DNA of 64,000 nucleotides from Gambelia wislizenii (Eukaryota > Chordata > Lepidosauria > Squamata > Crotaphytidae): contig JAUMIR010000005.1 in assembly GCA_030847615.1 (NCBI GenBank), forward strand, positions 210,474,645 to 210,538,644. Reading direction: 5' to 3'. Position 1 is the stretch's first letter, and each line of letters starts with the position of its first letter. The notes beneath the pieces were generated by a model, which made no database searches, was not told where the DNA came from, and worked only from the letters and a program-made list of their open reading frames with translations. Made by a program: the position numbers and the translations under genes. Shown piece after piece: positions 1 to 11,216 of the stretch.

Positions 1-332
1 CTGAGAAGGTCAACTAGCTAGGCCATTGGGTCTGAAAAATTCCATTATACAAAAGACAAGAGCTATCAGTTTGTTACCCATTTGGCTGGTACTGGTTACT
101 ATATAAGCTACCTCCTTCCTTCCTACAGACAGAAAAGGGACTGCTTGATTCACTACCTTTTATTTCTGTAAAGAATGCTGAACCAAGCCCAACCATATAG
201 GTATCTGGTAATTTCAAACATTACAATCAACTGTATGGTGCTCTTAAGTTAATTACAGTGTGATACTGAGATGCAACTGGAACTGGACTCCATACAAACT
301 ATTTTTATAGGGACTGAGCTAATCTTCATTAG
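1..332. other. No gene recognised
   Basis: AT-rich sequence without a convincing exon, RNA gene or repeat that I recognise. Confidence 0.5.
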
Positions 333-334
333 TA

Positions 335-548
335 CAGTTGACCCTTCATATTCTCTGGGGTTTGGTTCCAGGACCCTCCATGGATACCAAAATCTGTGAA
401 TACTCAAGTCCCATTATATGCAATGGAATAGCAAAATGGTGTCCCTTATATAAGATGGCAAAATCAAGGTTTGCTTTTTGGATTATTATTTTTTTAAGAA
501 TATTTTCAAGCCGCGAATACTTAAATTGTGCATATGGAGGGACAACTG
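335..548. mobile_element. Tigger-like MITE
   Basis: A 214-bp non-autonomous DNA element. It begins CAGTTGACCCTTCATATT and ends GGAGGGACAACTG, giving inverted ends, and it is flanked by TA on both sides (333-334, 549-550), as expected for Tc1/mariner-type insertion. The interior matches the copies at 33158-33388 (same orientation) and 45277-45510 (opposite orientation). It has no coding capacity. The Tigger assignment rests on the TA duplication and the style of the termini. Confidence 0.75.
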
Positions 549-550
549 TA

Positions 551-2395
551 CTCTCCTAAAACTGACAAGCATCAAGGGATCTAACTGCTAGCACCAAACC
601 AACAGACCACAGTGTCCCTGCCACAAAACAGATATTAGTTTGACAAGACTCTGCTAATTTGTGCACCAGGTAACAAACAAACAAACAAACAAACAAAAAG
701 TATATATGCTCATGAGAAAGATCATCGTCTCACTAGTTTTTAAAGTCTGCATATTTACCATCAGCTATTAAGTTATTAAGGACTTCCACTCACACTAGCT
801 TTCTTTTTAGGACAGATACAAGTCTCTAGATGCATGGTATTTTTTTTCACCTCCCCACTGCAGTTCATCTGGCAAATGTTATGCTCTTCCATCTCTTCCT
901 GCCAAGATGGCAGCACCCATAAAACATTTCAAAAAGGAAGTCCATATTTAAGAAAATGAACAAATGAATGCATTGGGAAAAAAAACTAGAACAAAGCAGA
1001 ATTTCAATTCATTTTGAAACCTATGTTAGGGAGGATAACCTATGCTAAAACATAAGGCTTACAACTCAGGTTTTGAAATGGTTTTCAAATTAACCTATGT
1101 TTATAAATTAGAAATTAAATCTCTCCTGGAGAGTGTCACTGATTTTTTATTTTTAAAATTCCACATTTGTAGATTGCCCCTATAATCAGAGTCTAAAGCA
1201 GATTTTGTGGTCTATAGCTTCTAGGAAATCAAACAGCAATGCAAGCACCACTATCCTGTATTCCTGCTAAACCAAACAAAGGGAATAACAGTAAGGGAAA
1301 ACAATCTTCAATGCTAATTTTGTACACATATATTTATAATACTGTCCAGAAACAGCCACTGCAAAAACCAGAAGCAGCAATCTTAGTCAATTGGAGGTAG
1401 CTGTCCTTTAAAACAGAGTAGACTAATTACTAACTCTCGGATGTAAGAATATAACAACAACAACAATATTTATTTCTTACCCACCTCTCCCTATGTAGGC
1501 GTTGATACCTGAAGTTAAAACAATGGGTACAGCTAGCCAGAAAAAGTCATCAGGTTTCATGTAGCACACATTTCAATCTCCTTTCAATTTCCAACTATCA
1601 CTACATTACAGGGTAAGATACCAATTACTACACTGGCTGTAGATATTCAAGTGTGTGCCTCTGGAATGTGTCTGTTCCTATGTACCTCCTGTAGGAAGAA
1701 AAATTTCCACATACTTAGGCTGAAGGTCTACATTGTATCCACAGTCACAACTGGCTTAGATCTCATTGTCAATAACCTGTATTTGATTGTTCACCATACT
1801 GTTTAAAAGGCTCCTATCAACACAAATTGCAGAACATATCTACAGTTTTCACCTTTTGTGGCATAGCAATATTTTATAGTTATATTTTATATGAACTTTT
1901 ACATGCCATTATTACTCCAATGTGCCAAAATGGGGTGAAGGATGAAGACTAATGTAACAACAATGGTATGTCTAAGGCCAATAAGTTAATACTGTAAGCG
2001 TAAATATGACGAGTGTACTATACTGCATCAACTCATTAAAAGACAAGCAACCCAAGCTCTGACATTAACTATTCACAATGAAAAAGGTAAAATTTGCTAC
2101 ACTGTATGTCAACAACAACAACAAGAACACCTTGTTACCCTCTACATATAATCACTCAGTACCTTTAAATTTACCCCTTTAAGTAAGGAGAAAGAAGTGT
2201 GGCACATGGAAAAATGGCAACTATTCAGGTCGTAAAACAATTCTGAATCCAATACAGAGGTTAAGATAAGTATTTCAGCTGAGCACCTCCTACCTTGTTT
2301 TAATGAAACAGGAACATTTCTACATTAGGAGCTACAACACATATTAGCAACATCAAGGTCAGACACTCCCAATTTTTATCAGTTTCCATTTATGT
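551..2395. other. Non-coding stretch, no gene recognised
   Basis: AT-rich DNA with a short (AAAC)n run near 675-697 and a possible LINE L2 tail near 1453-1500. I see no exon. If the minus-strand gene that appears to start at the CpG island is real, this is probably its first intron. Confidence 0.45.
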
Positions 2396-2399
2396 TGCT

Positions 2400-2842
2400 G
2401 TCCAATACCATAATCCAACTATCTCCAACTCTTTAGATCCATGGGTGAAATGTGCCAGCTGTCTGGGAGATGAATATATGAAGATATTCTCAGTCAGCAG
2501 TCTTCCAAGTACCATTTCATGCAGGCACTACTGGTAGAAGTATTTTTCTATGAAGTACAGGCAGAAATCTTCACCCTTCACCCCATACTTCATCACACCA
2601 TCCCGGTGTGAAGGCTTCTTCCTGAACTCACATGCTGCAACATCCAAAGGTTAGGTGTACCACTTGATAAGGATGAGAGGGGTCATGAGGTGAAGTGGTC
2701 CAAAGCACTACACCACCCCAAAGCTGTTCTGAGACAGCCTCACTGGCCCCAAGCTGCATTCATCCAGGAAGGCAGCTGAAATCCCTTTATCGGAGTTCAT
2801 AATAGAAAGGCACAGTTGCAGGGTGGGGTGGTGAACATGCGC
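2400..2842 (-). pseudogene. Possible decayed processed pseudogene, unidentified
   Basis: Read on the minus strand, this stretch gives protein-like segments separated by stops, for example AAFLDECSLGPVRLSQNSFG near 2710-2780 and GVMKYGVKGEDFCLYFIEKY near 2530-2600. The composition looks more like real protein than random translation, but I do not recognise the family and see no poly-A tail. It could equally be an untranslated part of the neighbouring gene or chance. Confidence 0.2.
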
Positions 2843-2845
2843 GCC

Positions 2846-2892
2846 TTCCAAGTCACCTGTCGACTTAATGGCGACCCCCTGAATTCTCCCAG
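2846..2892 (-). repeat. SINE tail fragment
   Basis: The segment contains GCCTTCCAAGTCACCTGTCG followed by CTTAATGGCGACC. This matches the tail type at 5923-6060 and 61378-61500. Only the 3' tail remains, at the edge of the CpG island. Confidence 0.5.
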
Positions 2893-3224
2893 GATGTTCG
2901 TAGCCATTCATAAATCACATTAATCGCGTGATAAACCAGAGAGAGGCTGTGCAGGGCGGGGAAAAGACGTCCATCCCATTATTACTATTATTATTATTCT
3001 CCTATCTTCCTGGGGAGGGGGGCGGAGGTGCGACGGTGCAAAAGGCTTGCAGGTGGAAAGAGGGACCCTCGGGACCCAGCCTCAAGTTCAGAGCTCTCTC
3101 CATCCCCAGGACACGCCACCCCCAGCGGAGCAAACGCGGGGCGGGTAAGAAAAGCCCAGCCAGGCTGTTGGGGATGAGAAAGCCGGGCCGCGGGGGCCGG
3201 CTAATCCCGGCTACTTAACCCAAG

Positions 3225-3245
3225 AGCAGCAGCAGCAGCAGCAGC
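3225..3245. repeat. (AGC)7 triplet repeat
   Basis: Seven uninterrupted AGC units at the left part of the CpG island. Confidence 0.95.
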
Positions 3246-3790
3246 GGGAGCCGCAGAGACGACCAGAGAAGCGCCTTCGCCGGACGGGCTGTCCGGTGGG
3301 CCCCTTGCTAAGAGCAGCGGCGGCGGCTGCTGCGCGTTGGAGGGGGCGGCGGGAAGGAGGGGGCGAACCGGGGCATTTCCTAGCAGAGCAGCCTCCCGCC
3401 TCCCTCTCTCTCTCGCCCTCCTTTTTGCCCAGGTAGCGGGGAAGAAGAGGCGGCGGCGGTGGCAAGTGTCCGCTCGCCTTCGCTCGCCGGCTGCCCTCAA
3501 GGTCACCCGGCGCCTCGCCTCCAGGCGGCCGGCGGAGGCCCCCCGAGGAGGAGGAGGAGGAGGCAGAAGGGGGGCGCACTCAGGCGGCGCAGCGCGGCCA
3601 GGTCTCGTCCCCGCCGCCGCCGCTGCCGCCTCTTCCTCCTCCTCGCCCGGCCTGCGCTGGGCTGCGGACTCCCGCCACCACCTGTGCTTCTCCGGGACAC
3701 CGAGCGCCCCCTCGACGCCCCCTCGCCTCCCTCTCTCCCAGCCACGCTGCGTGTGCCCCGTCCCGTCTCCTCTTACCTCCGCTTCCTCCC

Positions 3791-3820
3791 GCAGCAGCAG
3801 CAGCAGCAGCAGCAGCAGCA
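3791..3820. repeat. (GCA)10 triplet repeat
   Basis: Ten perfect GCA units, 14 bases inside the predicted minus-strand exon. On that strand the transcript would contain CUG repeats just before the splice donor. Confidence 0.95.
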
Positions 3821-4285
3821 CCGCCGCCCAGCCTCCTCCGCCTCCTCCACACGCCGCCGGCTCGCCCTCCTGCCCGCCCGGCCGCCCGCCCAGGGTGCCC
3901 CCCACCCACCCCGGAGCGCGCGAGCCCGAGCCGCCGCCAAGCCCGCCTGCCGACGGGGAGGGGGGAGAAGGAGGAGGAGGGAGCCTGCCCCGCCCTCCGC
4001 GGTAGCTCCCCAGCAAGCACCTCGCCCTCGCTAGTCGGCGGGCGGGTGGGCGGGCGGCGTGCGAGGCGGCTTCCCGTTCCCTTTCTCCCTCCACACACAC
4101 ACCTCCCGCCGAAGGAGCCGGGGCTCTTCTCCCCTCCAGCCGCAAGGGGCAGAGCGGCGGCGGCGGCGGCTCTTCCTTCCACCTCCCTCCTCCCCACCCC
4201 GCGCAAAGGGAAGAGGGGGGCCGAGCTCGCTCACTCACTCGTGGCTCCAGCCGCCGCCGCCGGGTTCCGAAGTGGCCCAGTCCGC

Positions 4286-4295
4286 GTCACGTGAC
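4286..4295. promoter_or_regulatory. Palindromic E-box / CLEAR-type site
   Basis: The palindrome GTCACGTGAC sits close to the predicted minus-strand start site. Such sites bind bHLH-zip factors (USF, MITF/TFE family). Binding is inferred from the motif only. Confidence 0.5.
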
Positions 4296-4394
4296 AGGCT
4301 CCCAGGCTCGGGTTAGAGGAAGAGGAGGGGGCCCCCCGAAGGCGCGGTGGCTTCATGGGTGTGTGGAGGGAGGGGGGGAGAAAGAAAGGAGGAG

Positions 4395-4542
4395 GGGGCG
4401 GGTAAAAGAAAGGGGCGGGGATTGGGACCGTGCCCGAAGGGGCGGGGCATCTCCCCCCTCTCTTTCTTTCCCCGCCTCCGCCTCCTCCTTCTCTTGCTCC
4501 TATTGGCTTGCGCTGCCTGACGTGCTTCTTTCCATGACGTAG
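4395..4542 (-). promoter_or_regulatory. Core-promoter motif cluster
   Basis: Read on the minus strand from right to left: CRE-like TGACGT cores at 4535-4540 and 4518-4523, a CCAAT box at 4502-4506, a GC box at 4439-4448, a second CCAAT box at 4421-4425, and GC boxes at 4412-4420 and 4395-4402. The order and spacing fit a TATA-less promoter driving the leftward transcript. GC boxes work in both directions, so a divergent transcript is possible. Confidence 0.55.
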
Positions 4543-5300
4543 GTGGGTAGGGCCCAGGCGTTTGATGGGGCCCGGCGGGCTTCGGGTCGTTGACTTTGCT
4601 GCCAGCGCCTCCTCAGAGGAGAGGGAGAGCCCTTCTGGTCTTCCGCCTCTCTGGGTCGCCGTCTCTCCATGGTTTGGCCACCCCCGAGCCACGTCAACTG
4701 TGATGGTGGGGTGTGCGTGTGTGTGGAGGGTCGAGGGGCGACGACAACCACTCTCACACGGGCGCCACCGTGGCTTCCTATCAGACTAGGAAACGCGTGT
4801 GAGGAGGGAGAGCGAGCGTGTGTGTGTGCACGCGCGCTCGCGTGTTAATGCCGGGGGAGGGGGCGGGTGTGTCCCCAACGGTTAAAGGTCGAGGGAGGCG
4901 GAGGAGGAGGTGGCGGTGGGGTCACTCCGTGGGCGGGAAGCTCTTATCCCGAACCGCGTTGTCTGTCGCCTCTGACAGGAGGGCGACGTGAGAAGCGCTT
5001 GTGAGGCGCACGGCCATTCAGGGAGGGGAGGGGAGGCAGAGGGGCCTGAGGGGAAGGAAGAGAGGGAGGGAGGGAGGGAGGGAGGAGAGGCGCCCTCGGC
5101 TCCCTCGGGCCGCCCATTGACAAGCTGGGAAGCGGAGAAGGGCCCGCCGGCCAGTGCCTGTCAGTGACACTTAATGATGATGAGGATGATGTAGCGGCCG
5201 AGCAGCTGCCGTCGTCTGTCGTCTCCTCCCCGTCAGCACTGAGATGACGAATCGCGGCGTGTTTAGTCATTTCCTCGCCTTACCCCGAAGCCCTTACACC

Positions 5301-5920
5301 CGAGTAGCCTCGCCTGTGTCCATAGGTCAGCAAAGGACGTGAGAGGACTGCAGGAAGGCAGCCCTGAAGAAATCAGCCTGGGGCTTAACTCTTTTTAAAG
5401 ACTGATTTATTTCCCAGCAACATCAGTGGGGACTAATAGTCCAATCATATAAACGGTTTACACCCAGGTTAGTCCATGTAAAAGCGAATGCAAATACTAA
5501 GGGGGAAAGGAATTGCCTCTTTAGTTCCAGTCTTTTGTCCAAGTTCACTACAGGCATTGCATCCAAATCATAGGCCAGGTAAGAATAGAAGTCACAGTGA
5601 AAGTGTCTTTTGTTCAGGTTTCCAGCTGACTCTGCAGCTGTGTCTTCCTACCACCATCACCCCTGACTAGGCACTGCTCAAAACTGCCCAGTTTCGTGGA
5701 AGTTTTGTGTTCATATGTACAGTACATCCTTACCTGTGACTGGACTATCTAGATCTGGAGCTCCATTACTGCAAGAAGTAGGAGAAATAGTAAAGATCCA
5801 TCATATAGCTCCTATGTCAGGTGTGGCATGATACAAGATGGAGGCCACTAATACAGAAAAAAAGAGGACACAGTTGTGGCTTCGAGGATCACAGCAGTAT
5901 TGGGCCTCCTAAGGTTTGGC
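5301..5920. other. No gene recognised
   Basis: Transition from the CpG island to AT-rich DNA. A plus-strand donor-like CAG|GTAAGA lies at 5577-5585, but the sequence before it lacks any exon signal I can support. Confidence 0.4.
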
Positions 5921-5922
5921 TT

Positions 5923-6060
5923 GTGTGTAAGCGCCTTCAAGTCACCTGTCAACTTAGGGTTGTTCCATGAATTTCATAGGGTTTTCTTAGGCACGGAACA
6001 ATCAGGTGGTTTGTCATTGCCTTCCTCTGAAATATTACAGCACCTCATACCCAAGGTGAA
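5923..6060 (-). repeat. SINE 3' part, 5S-type-tail family
   Basis: The segment contains GCCTTCAAGTCACCTGTC, then TTTCATAGGGTTTTCTTAGG and TTGCCTTCCTCTGAAATA in order. This order matches the body and tail of a reptile SINE family whose head derives from 5S rRNA. The 5S-like head is not present here, so the copy is truncated. Confidence 0.55.
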
Positions 6061-6079
6061 TGCATCAGGGGATCTCTGC

Positions 6080-6862
6080 CTAAATGCAGGCAGAGGCCAG
6101 ATTTATGAAGCTCTTGTACTTTGCCTGTTCCTTCCACCTCATGTCCCATGGCATTAATTTCAAAAGCATCAGATACTGTCCTCTACCTTTCCCAGGATTG
6201 TACCTGCTCACATCCTGGCCATTACAGCTGCCATCCTAAATTTTCTCTTTTCCCCCATTTTATGTTGTCATATCTAAATGCTACTCTGATTTTTTGGTCT
6301 TAGGACGGTCCATCACAATGGTAATTTCTAAACTAGGAAGTCATTGAAAAGTGGGGTGTACTCTGAAGCACTGCCATTCTCACTTCTTATGATGGACTAG
6401 CTATGCCATTTGCATGCAATTGCAGTCCTGCTCACAAAAATACTTGTGTTGAAAATAAAATGTAGTACTGTTCTCTTCTGATATCGGCTTCTGGAATCTG
6501 ACGTGGGATGGTGGCAGTCCATAAGTGTGTAAAACATGTGCTTCTTACACAGTGCTCTTACATTGTTCCTCAATGAGTTCTAGCTTTGTGGCACTTGCTG
6601 TATATGGTCAAAGCCTCCTAAGATCCTTGATTTATTTAAAAAATAAGAATGAAGATTTTTTTTGCTGTTATAGTTTTGGATGGAGAATGTGCTTCATCAT
6701 AAAGATGAATATTCTTTCTGACCAAAGAAACCAGTGAAAAAGCTATGAAGATTCTGTGTTATACAATCATATGAGAAAGCAATTTTTTAATGTAAAAATT
6801 TATCCCTGATATCCATGATCAATTAGAACACAAAACAATCCAGTAGGACATGTAATATAGAA
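6080..6862. other. No gene recognised
   Basis: AT-rich single-copy-looking sequence without exon or RNA signals that I can support. Confidence 0.4.
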
Positions 6863-6865
6863 CAG

Positions 6866-7092
6866 GTTGTTGTTGTGTGCCTTCAAGCCATTTATGGCTT
6901 ACGGCAACCCAAAGGCAAACCTATCATGGGGTTTTCTTGGCAAGATTTGTTCAGAAGGGGTTTGCCATTACCTTTCTCTGAGGCTGAGAGAGTAACTTGC
7001 CCACAGTCACATAGTGGGTTTCCATGGCCAAGTAGGGATTCAAACCCTGGTCTCCAGAGTTGTAGTCCAATGCAATACACTATGCTGGCTCA
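6866..7092 (-). mobile_element. tRNA-derived SINE, near full length
   Basis: The plus strand shows the reverse complement of a SINE. The tail GTGTGCCTTCAAGCC comes first, then TATCATGGGGTTTTCTTGG, then the tRNA-like head with box B complement near GATTCAAACCCTGG, ending at ATGCTGGCTC. The same family lies in direct orientation at 7145-7378 and 60505-60690, and broken at 43484-44248. RNA polymerase III would transcribe an intact copy. Confidence 0.8.
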
Positions 7093-7144
7093 TTTTTTTC
7101 AGTGCTAGAGTTACACAAGTATGTAGGTGGTAAGAACAAACTAG

Positions 7145-7378
7145 AGAGCCAGCATGGTGTAGTGGTTGTAATATTGGATTAGGATTCTGGGAGACCTGAG
7201 TTTGAATGCTTGCCCAGCCATGGAAACAAACTTGCTGGCCTTGAGCAAGTCACAGTATCCCGACCTCAGAGAATGGCAATGCCAAACCACCACCCCTGAA
7301 CAAATCTTGCCAAGAAATACCCATGACAGGTTCACCTTGGCGTTGCCCTAATTCTAAAAAGACTTGAAGGCACACAGT
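7145..7378 (+). mobile_element. tRNA-derived SINE, near full length
   Basis: Begins GCCAGCATGGTGTAGTGG, where GGTGTAGTGG is a box A, followed by a box B-like GAGTTTGAATGC. It continues through the conserved core (AACAAATCTTGCCAAGAAA) to the tail GACTTGAAGGCACACAG and a short ATA-type repeat. It faces the copy at 6866-7092, so the two form a head-to-head pair about 50 bp apart. Confidence 0.8.
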
Positions 7379-7384
7379 AATAAT

Positions 7385-8405
7385 AATAAGAAGAAACTAC
7401 AAAAGAGCTCACTAATACCAAAGCTAGCAATGAAACATGGCATTCATACCCTAAAACTAGTATTAAAAACAAACTGCTGAGCAAGCTCAAACAAAGCTGT
7501 TTTGTTTTTGTTTTCTGAGCCTATCCACCTATCTTATTGCACTCCAGTCACAAGCCTAAGTCTGATCCAGTTAGGCATGCTTAAGCCTGCAAATTGCAAG
7601 AGCCTAAATCCAATTGCTATTTCCCATTGAATGACTAGAGCTTATTTTAGTGTTGTATTAAATTTCCACTGATTCAATAGGTCTATTCTAGTGGGAATTA
7701 ATAATTGGATTTAGGCCAATGGGTTTAAACATGCCTAACTCTATTGGCCTTGGGTCTCAGCTGGACCATTTCCTTGTACTTTGTATCTACACACACAGAG
7801 AGAGAATCATAAATATGGCAGCTGTGATGGGTGCTTAAGGCCATAATGCTATGGGGGAGGGAGGAAGGCAGGCTTGTACTGATCAGTAAAGAGTCAATAT
7901 AAACAAATGAGTCAAAATGGTCTTATTAGTTCTGTTATTACTGCTACATTACTCTTTGTTTAGCTTGGTCTCATGCACTATTACTCTTATTTGACCATGT
8001 TTGCCACTTTTCAAAAGTCTCATTAAAGAATGCAATCAAACAGGAAGAACCACTGCAGTGTTTGTTTCCTGTGTGAATGTAGCTAAGTATTACCTTACAC
8101 CAGATATATTTAGGTCAATTGAAAAAAAATCAAAACAATGAAACAGATGCATCCTGCAGACTAAATTATGGGATTCTGTTGTATGCCTTCCCAGTAGGAG
8201 AGAGTAAAAATACATCCATAGATCATACAAAATTCTCTTTCCATCCTGCTGCAGCTCAGTGTTCTCATTTGTACTGACCATTGTAGCTCAGCAAGACTTC
8301 CCCAACATTTGAAAACGGTGTTTGAGAAAACAGTTTTCTGACTCAAGCAGATGTGTTTCACTCAAATCTTCTAGCTCCTAGACATATTCTTTTTCTTCTT
8401 CACTG
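7385..8405. other. No gene recognised
   Basis: AT-rich DNA. The part near 7560-7750 (TAAGCCTGCAAATTG and similar) may be an old interspersed repeat, but I cannot name it. Confidence 0.4.
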
Positions 8406-8409
8406 GAAA

Positions 8410-8502
8410 TAATAACAAACAGTCTAATGGTACCCTAAAGGCTAACAATTATTATTTGACATAAGCTTTTGTGGACTGTAGCCCACTTCATCACAAGCAA
8501 AA
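8410..8502. repeat. Interspersed repeat fragment
   Basis: Contains AGTCTAATGGTACCCTAAAG, then ACATAAGCTTTTGTGGACT and GCCCACTTCATCA. I recall this block as a dispersed repeat in reptile genomes. No other copy was seen in the window. Confidence 0.4.
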
Positions 8503-8504
8503 CA

Positions 8505-10055
8505 TGTTGCCTTCTTTGGCAGGCATTTATGCACATGTTTGGGTGGAAGGGGGATATGATGAGAGAATTCAAATGCAAAAGGTACCAACATTGATAATTG
8601 TCTGCACAATGGCTCTTTTACAAACCATTTTTAGAAGATAATAGAGACATTCTGGCATAGATAGACTAAAATGGTGATGGAAAGCCTTTGTCCAATCCAA
8701 GTACATAATGGAAATAATGAATCTATTTACCCTCTCCCCCTTAAAGAGGCGAAAGAAGGTAAATGGCATGCAGAATTTCTCATCTCTACCAGAGGCCTTA
8801 AATATAAGGATGAATTCTTACCTGGCTACAGCTTTAAATATAAAGGTAGACCCTGAATATAAAAGTGAATTGTTACCTGCCTGCACCATATAAAAGTTTG
8901 TAGGTTTTGTTTGTGTACTATTTTACATTGTACAGGTTTTGGCAAGGTAGGTTATAGAGCTAAACCCAGGGACTGTTTTTCAGTGACATTAGATCTGTTT
9001 TAATTAAAACAATTTATTTACCATCTGTCTAGGTGCATTGTGGCACACTCTTCATTTAAAAATCCCATGGGTTTCTATATGTAGTAAAGCACGCTCCTAT
9101 CAAGTGATGTACTTGGAGCTGTGCAGAATTTTATAGCAGGATTGGCCTGTTTTTACAGAGACACTCAGATAATGAAACCATAGCCACAGGATCGCTAACT
9201 GCCAAAGCCTTACTCCACTTTACTTGGTCTTAACATGGAATCTAGAATGGTATATGTCTTATCAATATGCAAAAGTTAAGAAAAATAGTAGATTAGTAGT
9301 GCAAATCAGTATAAATCCTTTTCTAAGCTTAGTACAGAAGGAGTGCTTACATATCTGTACTTTTAAAGACTTCCCTTTCAGTATTTCTGATTTGAATTTG
9401 TAATCATATTACAGAATCTGGAAGAAAAAGTGCTATAAGATTAATTTGACAAGGTTGCCTCAGCCTTCTTTTATTATTCCTTTATTACTCTGCAATGGTG
9501 GGCAGAGAAAGGGGTTTATCACATAATGCTTTCCTCTTGAGAAGGTGGGAGTAGAGATTACTGTCTTCATGCTAGTTTCTTGTCAGCAAGAATAGTTTGC
9601 CATAATTAATTGCTACATGAAGTAATTTACTCCTTTTCTGAGCTAAGTGGGTCTCTCGTAGTCAAAATGCCTCTTGCAATATCTCCTAGGGAGGTACAAT
9701 AGTATGAAGCATAGTCCCTAGGAAGCTCTTTTGCAAATACCACTGTATATGGAAGCTATGCAGTATAGCAGTGGTGCTCTTGAGCAGTCCAATTCATTTC
9801 AAAGTGATTTGCACAGGAAAACATACTAGTGGTTCATAACATCACCTTTAATTGTCATCACATAGATTTAAAAAACAACCAACCATGGATTGACTGTTCT
9901 TCTATTCAATGGCAGTAATATACATTAGCTTTTTGGTGAACAGAACTTGTAAATTGCGGAGAGAGGAGAAGACCAGCACCACATTTCATTGAGTTTATGT
10001 ATATGGTTCAACTACTGTTGTCACCACACTGTATCCAAGCTGGGCCCAGGTGAAT
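8505..10055. other. No gene recognised
   Basis: AT-rich sequence; no exon, RNA gene or recognisable mobile element. Confidence 0.4.
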
Positions 10056-10059
10056 TTCT

Positions 10060-10880
10060 CCCTTCAGGAGATGTAATGCCTTAGTATTGCAGCAGCACAA
10101 CATTTTTATGACATATTTTCCTGGTTGGGATATACAGTATTATCAAAAAGGGCATCTACTTCTGAACTCAACTAGCTGTCCAGCAGTGTCAGATCTATCC
10201 CTGGTGTGCTCCACGTTTGAAGCCACTCAACAAATATAGTGTCAGTGTCCTGAAGAGTAACTAGTTTATCAGTGAGTCATTGCTATTGTTTTCTTTTTGT
10301 CAAACTTCAAATGCCTTGTAGGCACACAAAATCTTGGGTTCACTGTTGCTCTCAAGTAGTAGCATCTTGAGAATGGGTGCCACAGTTTCCTCCAAGGCTT
10401 TGTGTTGTTTATGACACACTCGTGCCAGAAGCAGCAGGCAGAGTTATACCTTCAGCTCAGTGATATCAAGATGCTTCCATCCTTTGACTTTGGTAGAATT
10501 CGTCTTGATCCATGTCCTGAATGTATGCCATGCCTCTATATATGTTTCATAGAGTATGTGGGAAATAATGCTTCCTGTGAAGAGCAGTTGAAAGGTTTCT
10601 CACACAGTATCTTTGCATCCTTCTTTGTCCCTGCGTGTTTCTGAATAATATACCTGTCTGCTTTGCAGTGACCTGTCTGTGGATGTCCTTCCACCATCAC
10701 GGCCTTCCAACAGTGCCTCTAATAACACTAGTACCTCTCCTTGGTCTATCTTGGAACAGGATCAAGGGAGCATGCACTTGCTGCCATCCTACCTTTGCGC
10801 AAAGGGATACGTTATTTCTCATCTGAGTATTCTCACCAGCTTTTCTGCATCATGTTTCAACCACAAAATGGCATACATTT
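10060..10880 (-). pseudogene. Possible decayed processed pseudogene, unidentified
   Basis: On the minus strand a run of protein-like sequence is broken by stops and frame changes. Examples are TWIKTNSTKVKGWKHLDITE near 10450-10510 and ALEETVAPILKMLLLESNSE near 10330-10400. No introns or splice sites are apparent, which fits a reverse-transcribed copy, but no poly-A tail or target duplication was found. I cannot name a parent gene. An old transposon coding region is the main alternative. Confidence 0.25.
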
Positions 10881-11216
10881 TGCAGGGCAAAAAAAGATTT
10901 CTCAATGGCAAAATGCAATAGATATTTGTCCCAGATGTTGTCTGTCTACGCACACACACACACAAAGTTACATGGCAGGTAGCTGAAACTTGGAAGCATT
11001 ATTTGGAATGCTTGAGTTGCAATGTCATAAAATGCCTACCTGTAAATCCAATTTGATGTGAATTCTGAAACAAATATGACTGTGGGGTACTAAAGTGTTC
11101 CATCTGGTAGAATGAAGTTAAAAACACTTTCTGAAAATAAACTTTTCCTCCACAATCAAGTTAAACACTGTGCTATAGAAATCTCATGGCATAGTCTAGT
11201 TTTCAAAAAAAAAAAA

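Larger units (their letters stand above)
3777..4300 (-). other. Predicted non-coding first exon (5'UTR) of a leftward gene
   Basis: On the minus strand the sequence GGAG|GTAAGA forms a near-perfect splice donor, with the last exon base at 3777 and the intron starting at 3776. Upstream lie GC boxes, CCAAT boxes and CRE-like sites, so a start site around 4300-4400 is reasonable. The only upstream minus-strand ATG I found (4353-4355) runs into a stop near 4231, so the exon is probably untranslated and the start codon should lie in a later exon beyond the window or in the left 3 kb. The exon would carry a (GCA)10 block, read as CUG in RNA. The 5' boundary is a guess, and the gene is not identified. 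Confidence 0.45.
3000..5300. promoter_or_regulatory. CpG island, probable promoter
   Basis: About 2.3 kb of very GC-rich, CpG-dense sequence inside an otherwise AT-rich window, with many GC boxes, triplet repeats and few interspersed repeats. CpG islands of this size usually mark promoters of broadly expressed vertebrate genes. The strongest transcript signals point to the minus strand (donor at 3777/3776, CCAAT and CRE motifs at 4421-4542). A second transcript going right is possible but not supported by a clear exon. The long open frames here, up to 345 codons, come from low stop-codon density in GC-rich DNA; their starts are GTG or TTG, not ATG, where I checked. Confidence 0.85.

Noticed and set aside
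3201..4238. Open frame of 345 codons on the minus strand in the CpG island
   Set aside because: Starts at GTG rather than ATG and consists of low-complexity Gly, Arg, Pro and Leu runs. Long open frames on several strands here follow from GC richness, and the frame runs through the splice donor.
5577..5585. Donor-like CAG|GTAAGA on the plus strand
   Set aside because: The preceding sequence shows no exon, CpG signal or acceptor; a single donor match is expected by chance at this length.
7145..7230. tRNA-like box A and box B sequences
   Set aside because: Part of SINE heads; no cloverleaf, anticodon arm or isolated tRNA gene could be formed from them.
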